DNA of 64,000 nucleotides, from the NCBI RefSeq assembly GCF_014805825.1, contig NZ_CP061941.1, positions 744,001 through 808,000 on the forward strand. Direction: 5' to 3'. The stretch comes from Marinomonas algicola (GTDB taxonomy: Bacteria; Pseudomonadota; Gammaproteobacteria; Pseudomonadales; Marinomonadaceae). The notes below the pieces were generated by a model. That model saw only the letters and a list, made by a program, of their open reading frames with translations, searched no databases and was not told where the DNA came from. This document shows, piece after piece, positions 53,737 through 63,403 of the stretch; positions within the stretch are counted from its first letter, which is position 1; the number at the start of each line of letters is the position of its first letter. The position numbers and the translations under genes were made by a program.

Positions 53737-54183
53737 CTACTGGCTATTTTCAACCATGTAAGTAACCGCACTTTCAATTTCTTCGTCCGTACATGTTGCG
53801 CATGTTCCACGAGCCGGCATCGCATTTAGACCATTAATTGCATGGCTTACGAGAGTCTCCATACCTTGAGCTATACGAGGAGCCCAGTCACCAGCGTTAC
53901 CAAATTTAGGCGCATTTGCCACACCAATAGAGTGGCATGCTGTACAGAAGGTGCCGTAAATATCTTCACCTGAACGAGGGCCATCGGATGTTGCTACCGC
54001 AGCAGAAGCGACTTCACATTCTTCACCAGCAATACACACGTTACCAATTGGTGCTATACGTGCAGCTATTTCTTCAGGGCTTTGACCGTAGGCATTAACA
54101 GTCGAGCTAAGTAGGGCAGAAAAAGACGCAACAGCAAAAAATGCTACTATTTTGCGACTAATAATTTTGGTTAGCAAACTCAC
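53737..54183 (-). CDS. Cytochrome c5-like periplasmic monoheme cytochrome
   Basis: 148 aa. Signal peptide (ISRKIVAFFAVASFSALLSS then TVNA before YGQSPEE). Heme-binding CTACH with axial methionine in LNAMPARGT, and the c5-type disulfide CATC. The class I c-type cytochrome c5/c555 family transfers electrons between respiratory complexes or to an oxidase. A cysteine pair CIAGEEC in the N-terminal part of the mature protein is unusual-looking but plausible as an extra disulfide. Confidence 0.9.
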   Translation of the reverse strand: MSLLTKIISRKIVAFFAVASFSALLSSTVNAYGQSPEEIAARIAPIGNVCIAGEECEVASAAVATSDGPRSGEDIYGTFCTACHSIGVANAPKFGNAGDWAPRIAQGMETLVSHAINGLNAMPARGTCATCTDEEIESAVTYMVENSQ

Positions 54184-54467
54184 AATGAATTACCTCGATC
54201 ATGAAACTATCTAGTTGGAATTTAAACCGCGTCAGTATAGCGAGAAATGCATTATGGGGGAACCTTAAGCAGAGTAATTTACGTCCAAAATGCCGTCATA
54301 AGTCAATGAATGTATTTATTGAGGTCGTTTAATGCTTACACTATTGCTATATATAAGCCTTTTACGTCTCTATATGGAAATGGCTCGATAATTATTTATT
54401 ACGAATTTTCTTGTGATTTCTCTGAATTCATCTAAATTAAATGTGGTATGGGAAAAGGAGGGATTTT

Positions 54468-57254
54468 TTGTATCTAAAATTAAAGCTGAGCCAAAGGATT
54501 GTGATTGTGGTGATTTTATGTGTCGCCCCAAGCTTATTCCTCGCTGTATTCAATGCTTATTCCAGTTATGATTCATTGTTAAATCAGCTCAATCAAAATG
54601 CTGAGCGTTTTGCCGAGCAATTAACGCAGCAACACGTTACAAAAATAGAAGAGGGTAAAGAGATACTCTCCGCTATTTCTTTATTTCCGGAAGTGAAAAA
54701 CCCACTTTATTCTGGATGTCAGGCCGTTGTCAGACGGCATGTCCAGCTTTTCTCTGTTTTCTCTAATATTGGTATTCCATTAAGAAATGGGGATTTGTAC
54801 TGTAATGCTACCCCGATATCAGGCTCGGTTAATGTGGCTGATAGGCCTTATATAAAAAAAGCCATTCAAACGAAATCGGTATCAGTCAGTAATCTACTCT
54901 TAGACCGAACTCAGGGGGAATATAGCATTAATATGGCGCACCCTATTCTGAACAATCATGGCGAAGTGACGGCCTTAGTTGTGGGGGTGATGCCTTTGAC
55001 ATGGTGGGAAAAAAGTTTACAAAGTATTAATGAAAACCACTTAGATATTACGTTTTTTATTACGGACTCTAATAGTCGCGTTATTACTAACTACGGTGTA
55101 AACGCACCTAATTTAGGGTCGTTTTTTAATTTGCACTTGCAAAATAACGAGCGCATCTCAGTGACTAATGAGGACGATCATTTTGCGGGAAACTTGCCAA
55201 ATTCCAGTGATACCAATTTCGATGGGTATATTGTATCAAGAAAAAGTGTCGGATTAGACGGATCTAATCAAGATAATGCGTTAACTTACTGGATTGCATT
55301 ACCTAAAGAAGCTAGCTACAACAAGGCGATCTCCAAGTTACTGAAAGACAGTTTGTTGGTCTTAATTGTCTTAGTGATTACACTTTTATTACTTTGGCTT
55401 TCGGCTAATTTTTTATTCCTGAGCCCTCTTCGACGTTTTGCTGTGCAGCTTTTTCCTGAGATGGTTGACTCGAATAACAAGCCTAGACTATCGATTATGG
55501 CGTTAGACGAAAGTATAAAAGATGTGGTCAATCGACAGAAAATCACCTCAAAAACCTTATCTGATACAGAGCATAAATTATTAAATGCGTATAAAAAGCA
55601 AGAATTACTGTTGAACAGTTCGCCTATCGGTTTTATTGAGCTGGATACCAATGAGAGAGTATTAACCTGGTCTGATCGCTGTGAGTCTCTTTTTCATGTC
55701 TCTGAAGAAGAGGCGCGAAATATGAGTTTAGCTGACTTACAAAATGTGTGTTCTGATAAACAGTATAATGATTTATCTGAGTTAATCGCAGCGATAAAAG
55801 AGAATCAAAATGCGAGCTCTATTATAACCAATAGCACCTATTTTTTAGAGAAAAAGCCAAACAAACTTTATTTTCAATGGAATCTATCTAAATTAGAGGG
55901 GGAGTCATCCGGTTTTTCCACTGTGCTAACCGTTGAAGATGTGACACAGCAACAAATTCAAAATCAGGTTTTATCTGAAAGAGCCAGTAATGACTGGTTG
56001 ACAAAATTACCGAATCGATACTCTATTATCGAATCAATAGAAAAACTTATTGCGTCTTTTAATACGGCGCGCTTTGCCTTAGTTTTATTTGATTTAAATG
56101 GGTTTAAATACATTAATGATAATTTTGGTCATGATGTAGGGGATGAGCTATTAGTCAATCTAGCGAACAGAATGCAGCGCTTGTTATTAAAAAATGAAAT
56201 TATTGCCCGTTTAGGAGGTGATGAATTTTTATTACTTATTAAGGCGGATTCTTCCGATGACATTTTATTAGAGAGGGCTAATCGACTTTATAAGGCGTTT
56301 TTTCTACCTATTGAGGTAAAAGACAGAAAATTCCGCTTCTCTGCGAGCGCAGGCATCGCTGTGTACCCTAATGATGGTGAAGAGGCAAATCTTCTGATTA
56401 AGCGTGCCGATATAGCGATGTATCAAGCGAAAGAAAAGAAACGTTCTTTTTGTGAGCTTTATAACGAAGATATGGAAGTAGATGGACTAGCACGATATGA
56501 GCTTGAAACCGAGCTCAGGCATGCGGTAGAAATGAACGCTTTTACCGTTTATTATCAGACTATAGTCGATTCTCAGACGAATGTTATCACCAGTGCTGAG
56601 GCCCTCATTCGTTGGCCGCATGGTGATAAAGGCTTTGTGCCACCAGGAGAGTTTATTCCTGTGGCCGAAGAGGTTGGCTTAATCAATGAAATTGGTTTGT
56701 TTGTCATAAAAAAAGTGATCGAAGACCTTCATGGTTTGCGTGAGAAGCTTGGCTCAAGCCTACAGGTCAGTGTTAACTTATCTCCCCTTCAATTAAAAGA
56801 TGCGGAACTAACGAATTATCTTACCGAGTTAGTGGCTAAGTCGCCGTCAATTTCCCAATATCTTGTTTTAGAAATCACAGAAAGCGTGTTTGTAGATGAC
56901 CGTTCTGTCGCTAGGATCGACTTTTTAAGGTCATTAGGGTTCTTAATCTCTTTAGATGATTTTGGTACGGGTTTTTCAAGTTTAAGCCATATTTCTAGAA
57001 TGCCGATAGACATTTTGAAAATTGATCAGAGCTTTGTGAGTAAAATGTTTGAAACCGAGCGAGATCAAAAATTGTTGAAAAATATTGTTGCCATAGCGAA
57101 AGATTTAGACCTTAAAACCATAGCTGAAGGGGTCGAAACGGAAGCGCAGCAGGCTCTTTTAGAACAAATAGGGTGCATTTCATTGCAGGGTTATTTGTTT
57201 GCGAGACCCGTGCCATTAGAGCAATTACCGAATGTTACTCAATCAGAAAAATAG
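54468..57254 (+). CDS. Cache-PAS-GGDEF-EAL cyclic-di-GMP signalling protein
   Basis: 928 aa. N-terminal membrane anchor (IVIVVILCVAPSLFLAVFNA), periplasmic double-Cache-like sensor (about 40-290), second membrane segment (LLVLIVLVITLLLLWLSANF), PAS (NSSPIGFIELDTNERVLTW), GGDEF domain with intact active site RLGGDEFLLLIK (near residue 582), and EAL domain with SAEALIRWPH (near 710) and ITESVF, DDFGTGFSSL, KIDQSFV. Both catalytic sites look intact, so cyclase or phosphodiesterase may dominate depending on signal. Start is TTG 54468, 6 bp after AAGGAGGG, rather than the upstream ATG at 54441. Confidence 0.9.
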   Translation: MYLKLKLSQRIVIVVILCVAPSLFLAVFNAYSSYDSLLNQLNQNAERFAEQLTQQHVTKIEEGKEILSAISLFPEVKNPLYSGCQAVVRRHVQLFSVFSNIGIPLRNGDLYCNATPISGSVNVADRPYIKKAIQTKSVSVSNLLLDRTQGEYSINMAHPILNNHGEVTALVVGVMPLTWWEKSLQSINENHLDITFFITDSNSRVITNYGVNAPNLGSFFNLHLQNNERISVTNEDDHFAGNLPNSSDTNFDGYIVSRKSVGLDGSNQDNALTYWIALPKEASYNKAISKLLKDSLLVLIVLVITLLLLWLSANFLFLSPLRRFAVQLFPEMVDSNNKPRLSIMALDESIKDVVNRQKITSKTLSDTEHKLLNAYKKQELLLNSSPIGFIELDTNERVLTWSDRCESLFHVSEEEARNMSLADLQNVCSDKQYNDLSELIAAIKENQNASSIITNSTYFLEKKPNKLYFQWNLSKLEGESSGFSTVLTVEDVTQQQIQNQVLSERASNDWLTKLPNRYSIIESIEKLIASFNTARFALVLFDLNGFKYINDNFGHDVGDELLVNLANRMQRLLLKNEIIARLGGDEFLLLIKADSSDDILLERANRLYKAFFLPIEVKDRKFRFSASAGIAVYPNDGEEANLLIKRADIAMYQAKEKKRSFCELYNEDMEVDGLARYELETELRHAVEMNAFTVYYQTIVDSQTNVITSAEALIRWPHGDKGFVPPGEFIPVAEEVGLINEIGLFVIKKVIEDLHGLREKLGSSLQVSVNLSPLQLKDAELTNYLTELVAKSPSISQYLVLEITESVFVDDRSVARIDFLRSLGFLISLDDFGTGFSSLSHISRMPIDILKIDQSFVSKMFETERDQKLLKNIVAIAKDLDLKTIAEGVETEAQQALLEQIGCISLQGYLFARPVPLEQLPNVTQSEK

Positions 57255-57282
57255 CTAGGGTCTTCAGCGATGGTTTGAGAAG

Positions 57283-58671
57283 TTAACGCTTATAATATGA
57301 GATATAAGACGCCAGCAATGCTAGGGCAAGCGATACTCCAAATGTAATTTGCACGACAAGAAGTAACAAAGGGTAGTTCTCTGATTGAATGGCAACGTCC
57401 CCAAGTACAATAGACATCAACATGAGAACAAATGCTGTACTTAGCATGTTTCCCATGGTTCGCGACAAATTCATAATAGAAGAGACAATACTGAGTTTGT
57501 CTCCTGATACGGACCCTAATGCTGAGCTGTTATTTGGTGTCGAGAACAGCCCAAAACCAATTCCGAGCAATATCAGACTAATGATGATAAGACTCATTGA
57601 TGTGTCCATGTCTACCCAGACTAATACCATAAAGCCAAGCGAAAACGTCAGCCCTCCTACTGTGGTAATGATTTTCGCACCATATATATCTGATAAACGT
57701 CCACTAAAGGGAGATAAAATCATCATGATGACGGTTTCAATCAGCAATAAGCTACCAGCTTCACTAGGAGACAAGTTGTGTATGTATTGAAGATAAAGGC
57801 TTAATAAAAAAACAATCGGAAAGTTGGCCGAATACATTAAAATACTGGTGTACATGGAGCCCACCAACGCCTTGTTTTCATTGAGTGCTTTTATGCGAAT
57901 CAAAGGTGAATCCGTTCGGTTTTGATGCTTAATAAAGACCACAAATAATAGGATACCGATAATGGTATAAAGAATATGCAGAGGGTCTGGAAGCTCTGAA
58001 ACACCAATGAAAAAAGCACTCACGCTTAACGCAAATAAAACGCTGCCAACCCAATCAATTGGGCCTGATTCCTCATTTTTCCAATCGCCTTTCACATTGC
58101 TAATAATGAGAAGTAAAGCCACCAGCATTAAAGGAATTGGCATTAAAAATACGCCTTTCCAATGGATATGCTGGGTAATCCAACCACCAACGACTGGACC
58201 ACAACTTAAACCAAAATAGATTGTAGATGACGTGATTCCTATGGCCGTACCTCGGTTGGAATTGGCAAATACAGAGCTGATAATGGCTAATCCAGTGCCG
58301 AATATAAAAGCGGTTGAGAGCCCTTGGAAGACACGTAAAGCCAATAATGCTTCTATATTTTGGACTAAAATGACACTTAACGAGACGAAAGAAAACCCAA
58401 TACATCCAATTAAATAGAGCTTCTTTCTGCCTTTTTTATCGGCCAGTCGTCCTATCGGTAACATGATGATTATGGAACCCCACAAGAGAGCGGAAGGAAT
58501 CCAACTCACCGATACGGCATCGGCGTTTAAATCTTGAGCAATTGAGGGAATGGCAATATTGGCGGAAGACATGGTTAAACTGACAACAAATAAAGCAAGA
58601 CAAACGCTGATTAATACTAGCCACCGTGCACGAGCATTATCATCATAATACGATTGTTGTTCAGCCGACAT
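57283..58671 (-). CDS. MFS multidrug efflux transporter (DHA2-like)
   Basis: 462 aa with about 13-14 hydrophobic segments. WLVLISVCLALFVVSLTMSS ANIAIPSIAQDLN (split here), PIGRLADKKGRKKLYLIG (motif A), RVFQGLSTAFIFGTGLAII, and motif C-type GPVVGGWITQHIHWKGVFLM place it among drug:H+ antiporters. An inverted repeat overlaps its promoter at 58683-58702. Convergent with the GGDEF-EAL gene; single gene. Confidence 0.85.
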   Translation of the reverse strand: MSAEQQSYYDDNARARWLVLISVCLALFVVSLTMSSANIAIPSIAQDLNADAVSVSWIPSALLWGSIIIMLPIGRLADKKGRKKLYLIGCIGFSFVSLSVILVQNIEALLALRVFQGLSTAFIFGTGLAIISSVFANSNRGTAIGITSSTIYFGLSCGPVVGGWITQHIHWKGVFLMPIPLMLVALLLIISNVKGDWKNEESGPIDWVGSVLFALSVSAFFIGVSELPDPLHILYTIIGILLFVVFIKHQNRTDSPLIRIKALNENKALVGSMYTSILMYSANFPIVFLLSLYLQYIHNLSPSEAGSLLLIETVIMMILSPFSGRLSDIYGAKIITTVGGLTFSLGFMVLVWVDMDTSMSLIIISLILLGIGFGLFSTPNNSSALGSVSGDKLSIVSSIMNLSRTMGNMLSTAFVLMLMSIVLGDVAIQSENYPLLLLVVQITFGVSLALALLASYISYYKR

Positions 58672-58682
58672 GATAGTTCCTT

Positions 58683-58707
58683 TGTTGATAATTTAGTCAA
58701 CATTATA
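58683..58707 (-). promoter_or_regulatory. Promoter -10 and operator-like palindrome of the MFS gene
   Basis: TATAAT on the minus strand at 58707-58702, overlapped by the palindrome TGTTGA / TCAACA (58683-58688, 58697-58702, 8-bp spacer), 12-31 bp before the ATG. A repressor bound there would block initiation. The regulator gene is not adjacent. Confidence 0.4.
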
Positions 58708-59012
58708 ACGCGAGAATAAGCAGAATTCTTTCTTTAAAAAAAGATCTTATTTTGTGCTTAATCCGGCTTCTAACGTCCAACGAAAGATAAGTCATTTGAA
58801 CACTTGTCGTAATGGAAATATGTAACTTAGTAACGTGTTAAATGAAATGCTTTTACCTTAAGAAAGAAAAGGTAATAAAAATACAAAAAATCAATTTCCT
58901 ACTTTCTTACCTGATTAAGCAAGATAAAGTATTGTCGATTGGTCTTACAGACGCCATGATGGATGGAAATAAAGGGTATAAACCGCCATGTTTAATCTAT
59001 TAAGGAAAGACT
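58708..59012. other. Interval between the MFS gene and the ABC exporter gene
   Basis: About 305 bp of divergent upstream sequence. I see no gene. AAGAAAGAAAAGGTAATAAA tracts and short repeats only; the ABC exporter promoter is not clear. Confidence 0.35.
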
Positions 59013-60776
59013 ATGTCAGTATCATCAACCAACGGTTTTAAGACCTTGCAAAAATTATGGCCTTTTCTGCGTCCTTACAAATGGGTTTTAGTGGGTGCCT
59101 TGCTGTCTTTAGCGGTAACAGCGGGTACAACACTTACCATGGGAAAAAGTATCCAATTACTGATTGATCAAGGCTTTATTGGCGAATCTTTGGATCAATT
59201 AAATCAAACACTAGGTTGGATGTTTGCGGCTGTTGTGCTGATTGCCGGTGGAACTTTCGCGCGTTTTTATCTGGTGACTTGGCTAGGTGAACGAGTTACA
59301 GCCGATTTAAGACAGGCTATTTTTAGTAAGATCATTACTCTGCATCCGAGTTATTTTGAAGAAAACCGTTCGGGTGAAATAATGTCTCGCCTGACGACAG
59401 ATACAACCTTATTGCAGTCTATCATTGGTTCCAGTTTAAGCTTTGCTTTGCGCAGTTTTGTGATGATGTTAGGTGGTTTGGTCATGCTTTTTATTACGAA
59501 TATAAAGTTGACTTTAATCGTATTGGCCGTTGTCCCGCTTGTGTTGTTGCCTATTATTATCTTTGGTCGTCGTGTACGCAAACTGTCACGAAAAAGCCAA
59601 GATTCCATAGCCGATGTGGGTACCTATGCTGGTGAGATTATCCAGCAGATCAAAACAGTACAAAGTTATCGACACGAGGCGCTTGAAAACATCGCTTTTT
59701 CCAATGAAGTAGAGAAAGCCTTTGGTGTCGCTAAACAGCGTATTTTACAACGCTCTAGTCTGATCTCGATTGTGATTTTATTTAGTTTCACGGCGATTGG
59801 TGCCATGCTGTGGGTGGGTGGCTACGATGTCATGAATGGCAACATGACGGGAGGAGAATTAGCCGCATTTGTGTTTTATGCTTTGCTGGTGGCGAGTGGC
59901 GTAGCGTCTGTATCGGAAGTGTTAGGTGAAGTTCAACGGGCGGCGGGAGCAACAGAGCGGCTGATTGAATTAATGGACGAAGAGAGCCTTATCAGGTCTC
60001 CTGAGCAGCCTAATCCGTTATCGGCTCAGCATGATGTCCATTTAGCCTTGTCTAACGTCACTTTTAAGTACCCTTCACGCCCTGATACGGCGGCTTTGTT
60101 GAACGTAAACTTACAGATAAACACAGGGGAGTCCGTCGCTATTGTCGGCCCAAGCGGCGCGGGTAAGTCAACCTTGTTTGAGTTGTTATTGCGCTTTTAT
60201 GACCCTCAAGAAGGGCAGGTTTTATTGAATGGTACAGACCTAAGAACGTTAAGTCTTGATGATGCTCGCGGCCAAATAGCACTGGTTCCACAACAACCCA
60301 CTTTGTTTAGTAGTGATGTTTGGCATAACATACGGTATGGCAATCCGACAGCGACGGATGAGCAAGTTAGGGCGGCGGCAAAAGCGGCTTATGCACTGGA
60401 TTTCATCGAAAAACTTCCGCAAGGGTTCAATAGTTATTTGGGGGAGAATGGTGTTCGACTAAGTGGTGGTCAGAAACAGCGTATTGTCATTGCAAGAGCG
60501 ATCTTAAGTGATACCAATATTTTATTATTGGATGAAGCAACGAGTGCGCTGGATGGAGAAAGTGAATTTAACGTGCAACAGGCTTTGGAGACAGCCATGG
60601 AGAATCGTACAACCTTAATTATTGCTCACCGCTTATCGACTGTGAAAAATGCCGATAGACTGATTGTGATGGACCAGGGGGAGATTGTCGCTGTGGGCAC
60701 CCATTCGGATTTATTAAAAACATCGATCTTGTATCAAAACTTGGCTAAGAGGCAGTTTTCAGAAAGCGTATTTTAG
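59013..60776 (+). CDS. ABC exporter, permease-ATPase fusion (MsbA/ABCB-like)
   Basis: 587 aa half-transporter: six-helix exporter domain (about 20-310; coupling-helix region GEIMSRLTTDTTLLQSIIGS) and ATPase domain with Walker A VGPSGAGKSTLFELLLRFYD, signature VRLSGGQKQRIVIARAI, Walker B ILLLDEATSALD, H-loop IIAHRLSTV. It forms a homodimer exporting lipid, drug or peptide. The family of ABCB-BAC-type exporters includes this size. ATG after AAGGAAAGACT. Monocistronic with a strong terminator. Confidence 0.9.
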   Translation: MSVSSTNGFKTLQKLWPFLRPYKWVLVGALLSLAVTAGTTLTMGKSIQLLIDQGFIGESLDQLNQTLGWMFAAVVLIAGGTFARFYLVTWLGERVTADLRQAIFSKIITLHPSYFEENRSGEIMSRLTTDTTLLQSIIGSSLSFALRSFVMMLGGLVMLFITNIKLTLIVLAVVPLVLLPIIIFGRRVRKLSRKSQDSIADVGTYAGEIIQQIKTVQSYRHEALENIAFSNEVEKAFGVAKQRILQRSSLISIVILFSFTAIGAMLWVGGYDVMNGNMTGGELAAFVFYALLVASGVASVSEVLGEVQRAAGATERLIELMDEESLIRSPEQPNPLSAQHDVHLALSNVTFKYPSRPDTAALLNVNLQINTGESVAIVGPSGAGKSTLFELLLRFYDPQEGQVLLNGTDLRTLSLDDARGQIALVPQQPTLFSSDVWHNIRYGNPTATDEQVRAAAKAAYALDFIEKLPQGFNSYLGENGVRLSGGQKQRIVIARAILSDTNILLLDEATSALDGESEFNVQQALETAMENRTTLIIAHRLSTVKNADRLIVMDQGEIVAVGTHSDLLKTSILYQNLAKRQFSESVF

Positions 60777-60794
60777 CCTGTGAGAAGTGCTAAA

Positions 60795-60846
60795 AATGAA
60801 GTCTAGACTTAGTGCTTCTCAGTCTAGACTTCATTCATTTTTTGTG
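60795..60846. terminator. Strong terminator hairpin between convergent genes
   Basis: Perfect 15-bp stem AATGAAGTCTAGACT / AGTCTAGACTTCATT (60795-60809, 60821-60835), 11-nt loop, then a T-run. It serves the ABC exporter and perhaps the convergent response regulator gene. Confidence 0.9.
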
Positions 60847-60880
60847 GCGATCGATCAGACCGTGTTTGTCATCGTGATGA

Positions 60881-61576
60881 TTATTTTATGTTGTTTAAGT
60901 AGCGCCTTTCTGGCCGTCCTACACTACCATAACTGACTTCGGCCATTAACTCTCCTCGGCTGACAAGGTATTCCAGGTAGCGTCTTGCCGTTGTTCTACT
61001 GGCATTGATTTCTTTTCCCACATCTTCTGCGTTAAGAGGTTCTTTTTTCTCGTTAATGACTTCGATAACCTTTCCAAGAGTCAGGGCATCAATTCCCTTT
61101 GGTAAATGCAATGCCGTTTGAATCGGAGGGGTGTTAATATTACTAGGGGTAAATTGGTCGACATCTACTTGGACTAAGGACTCCATTGCATGCAATTTAT
61201 TGAGGTGAGTCGCGTAGTTACTTAAGGCATCTTTTAAGCGTTCAAATACCAGTGGTTTCAGAATGTAATCAAATATTCCGCCTCTTAATGCCGCGCGTAA
61301 CGTATCGGTTTCACGGGCTGCGGTAATTAAGATCACATCGGTTGAGCTGTCTTCAGAACGAATATAACGCAGCAGTTCTAAACCATTACCTTTAGGGAAA
61401 TGCACATCCAGCAACAAGAGTTCAGGTTTTAATACATCCACTAAATCACGTGCTTCATCGAGGCCATGTGCGACACCAACTAATTCAAACCCTTCAATTC
61501 GCTCTAAAAAACGTTTTTGAATTTCAGCTATTTGCACGTCATCTTCAGCAATAACAACACGTATAGTTGAATTCAT
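60881..61576 (-). CDS. CitB/DcuR-type response regulator
   Basis: 231 aa. Receiver domain with acidic pocket (VVIAEDD), phosphoacceptor aspartate in ELLLLDVHFPKG (about residue 57), and lysine in YILKPLVFERL. The C-terminal domain has a helix-turn-helix of the CitB/DcuR kind (EDVGKEINASRTTARRYLEY, then GRPERRY). ATG overlaps the sensor-kinase stop by 4 bp. Likely activates the divergent tctC-type gene at 63404 and its missing partners. Confidence 0.9.
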   Translation of the reverse strand: MNSTIRVVIAEDDVQIAEIQKRFLERIEGFELVGVAHGLDEARDLVDVLKPELLLLDVHFPKGNGLELLRYIRSEDSSTDVILITAARETDTLRAALRGGIFDYILKPLVFERLKDALSNYATHLNKLHAMESLVQVDVDQFTPSNINTPPIQTALHLPKGIDALTLGKVIEVINEKKEPLNAEDVGKEINASRTTARRYLEYLVSRGELMAEVSYGSVGRPERRYLNNIK

Positions 61577-63222
61577 ATGATCTCTCCTGTCATCGTTTCA
61601 ATGCCTGTTGTCGGTGCGTTTTTGGGTATATAAACCGTAAAACGGCTACCGCCAGTATCGGCAGGATCGATGGTTACGGTGCCACCAAGCCGATCGAGCA
61701 GTTTATATACTAAATGGAGGCCGATTCCATGACCAGACTTTCCTTTAGTAGAAACACCTCTTTCAAAGATACGTTCTTGTTCTTCAGGAGGTATTCCAGC
61801 CCCTTGGTCTTCTATCTCAAAGATTAAATCATTCCCGAGATCGGTCATGGTTAAGCAGACGTCACCGCCTGAACCTTGCGTAAGCAGTGTGGTTTCAAAG
61901 GCATTATCCAGTAAATTACCAATAATACTGACCAGTTGCTCTCTTGGTATGTGATTTGGAATATCGGTCATATGACTTTCTGGATCTATGGTTAGGGTTA
62001 ACCCAAGTTCACTCGCTCTATTGTATTTTCCAAGCAAGCAACCAGCCAATATAGGGTCAGGTACGGCGGCCACCAGTAAGTGAATTAAGGCTTGATGATT
62101 TTCGGTTTCCTGCCCAATTAGCGCTAAGGCTTCTTTTGTCGCGCCTATTTGAATTAAGCCCGCAATAGTATGAAGTTTGTTGGAATATTCATGAGTTTGG
62201 CTGCGTAAGCTATCGGCATATTGCTTGATGCGAGTGAGTTTACGGCTGACCATTGCCAGTTCATCTTTGGGTCTGAAACTGGAAACGACTCCAATGATTT
62301 GACCTTCCTGACGAACCGGTAGGCGGTTCGTTATAAGACATAGGTCGCCTAGCCAAAACTCTTGGTCAAATTGAGGTTGACCGTCTTCGAGGACTTCGAA
62401 CATTTGACTGTCTGGTAATATTTTTTGAATAGGCTCGCCTAATAGTGGCACATTATCGGATAAGTTTAAGGTATTCAATGCGGCCCTGTTACACGTAGTA
62501 ATACGCCCGTCCGCATTGATGGAAATGATCCCTTCTCGAATGGATTCTAACGTGGCGTTTCGTTCTTCAAATAATAAGCCGATTTGCTCCGGCTCAAGCC
62601 CAAAAATGGCTTTTTTGAAATGATTAGAAAACCAAATGGCAATTAATATACTGGCCATGAAAGCGGAGAGCATCACAATTAATAAAGTGGTGCGATAGCG
62701 GGAAAGAATAACATCGACCGTATCCAGCATAAAGCCAACGGAAACGATACCAACTATTACGTCGCCTTTTTGATCAAAAATAGGTGCCTTCCCTCTGATT
62801 GAGGCACCCAAGCTGCCAGTCGCTTTTCGTACATACGGTTTACCCTCTAGTAACGCCGGTTCATTATGGTCACCTTCATCATCGTACATAGGCTTGCCAA
62901 TGCGAGAAAATGTGGGATGAGATAATCTCACACTGTCGCTATCGCCTATGACCACAAAGCGAGCGTTGGTTGTGTCTGCTAAGTGCAGGCTAAGTGGCTG
63001 CAAGTAGGTGCTGTTTTTTTCTTCAACCGCCGTAATGATTTCAGGCATGGCCGCGATGACCTTGGCGACATCAAGAGCACGTTCCGCGACTTGTTCTTCA
63101 AGCGATTCATTCAAGTAATTTAGGGCAAACAGGCCTAAGGTGCCCGTTTGCAGTAAGGCCATCACACCAAGCATGAGGGTCATACGAGTTTTAAGCTTTA
63201 ATAGTCGTAAAAAATTTGTCAT
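61573..63222 (-). CDS. CitA/DcuS-type sensor histidine kinase
   Basis: 549 aa. Two membrane segments (LMLGVMALLQTGTLGLFALN and TLLIVMLSAFMASILIAIWF) flank a periplasmic Cache-like carboxylate sensor. A cytoplasmic PAS (NATLESIREGIISINADGRI) is followed by the phosphoacceptor helix with histidine in LRSQTHEYSNKLHTIAGLI, and HATPase motifs NLLDNAF, DQGAGIPPEE, GIGLHLVYKLLDRLGG. This is the CitA/DcuS family, which senses extracellular citrate or C4-dicarboxylates. Its position next to a TctC-type gene supports a tricarboxylate-uptake control role. Confidence 0.92.
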   Translation of the reverse strand: MTNFLRLLKLKTRMTLMLGVMALLQTGTLGLFALNYLNESLEEQVAERALDVAKVIAAMPEIITAVEEKNSTYLQPLSLHLADTTNARFVVIGDSDSVRLSHPTFSRIGKPMYDDEGDHNEPALLEGKPYVRKATGSLGASIRGKAPIFDQKGDVIVGIVSVGFMLDTVDVILSRYRTTLLIVMLSAFMASILIAIWFSNHFKKAIFGLEPEQIGLLFEERNATLESIREGIISINADGRITTCNRAALNTLNLSDNVPLLGEPIQKILPDSQMFEVLEDGQPQFDQEFWLGDLCLITNRLPVRQEGQIIGVVSSFRPKDELAMVSRKLTRIKQYADSLRSQTHEYSNKLHTIAGLIQIGATKEALALIGQETENHQALIHLLVAAVPDPILAGCLLGKYNRASELGLTLTIDPESHMTDIPNHIPREQLVSIIGNLLDNAFETTLLTQGSGGDVCLTMTDLGNDLIFEIEDQGAGIPPEEQERIFERGVSTKGKSGHGIGLHLVYKLLDRLGGTVTIDPADTGGSRFTVYIPKNAPTTGIETMTGEII

Positions 63223-63403
63223 ACAGTAAACGCTCTTTTTCTCTCTATGGTATCTAAGAGTGCCTAAAACTTCCTGTGAACTTTATGAACAAAATGAATT
63301 TTAAGTATCATATAGCCTTTAAGCACATAATATTTGTAAAAAATGAATTGCCTAATATATTTAAGACTCTTAATTACAAATATAAAAAAAATGAGGTCAC
63401 AGC

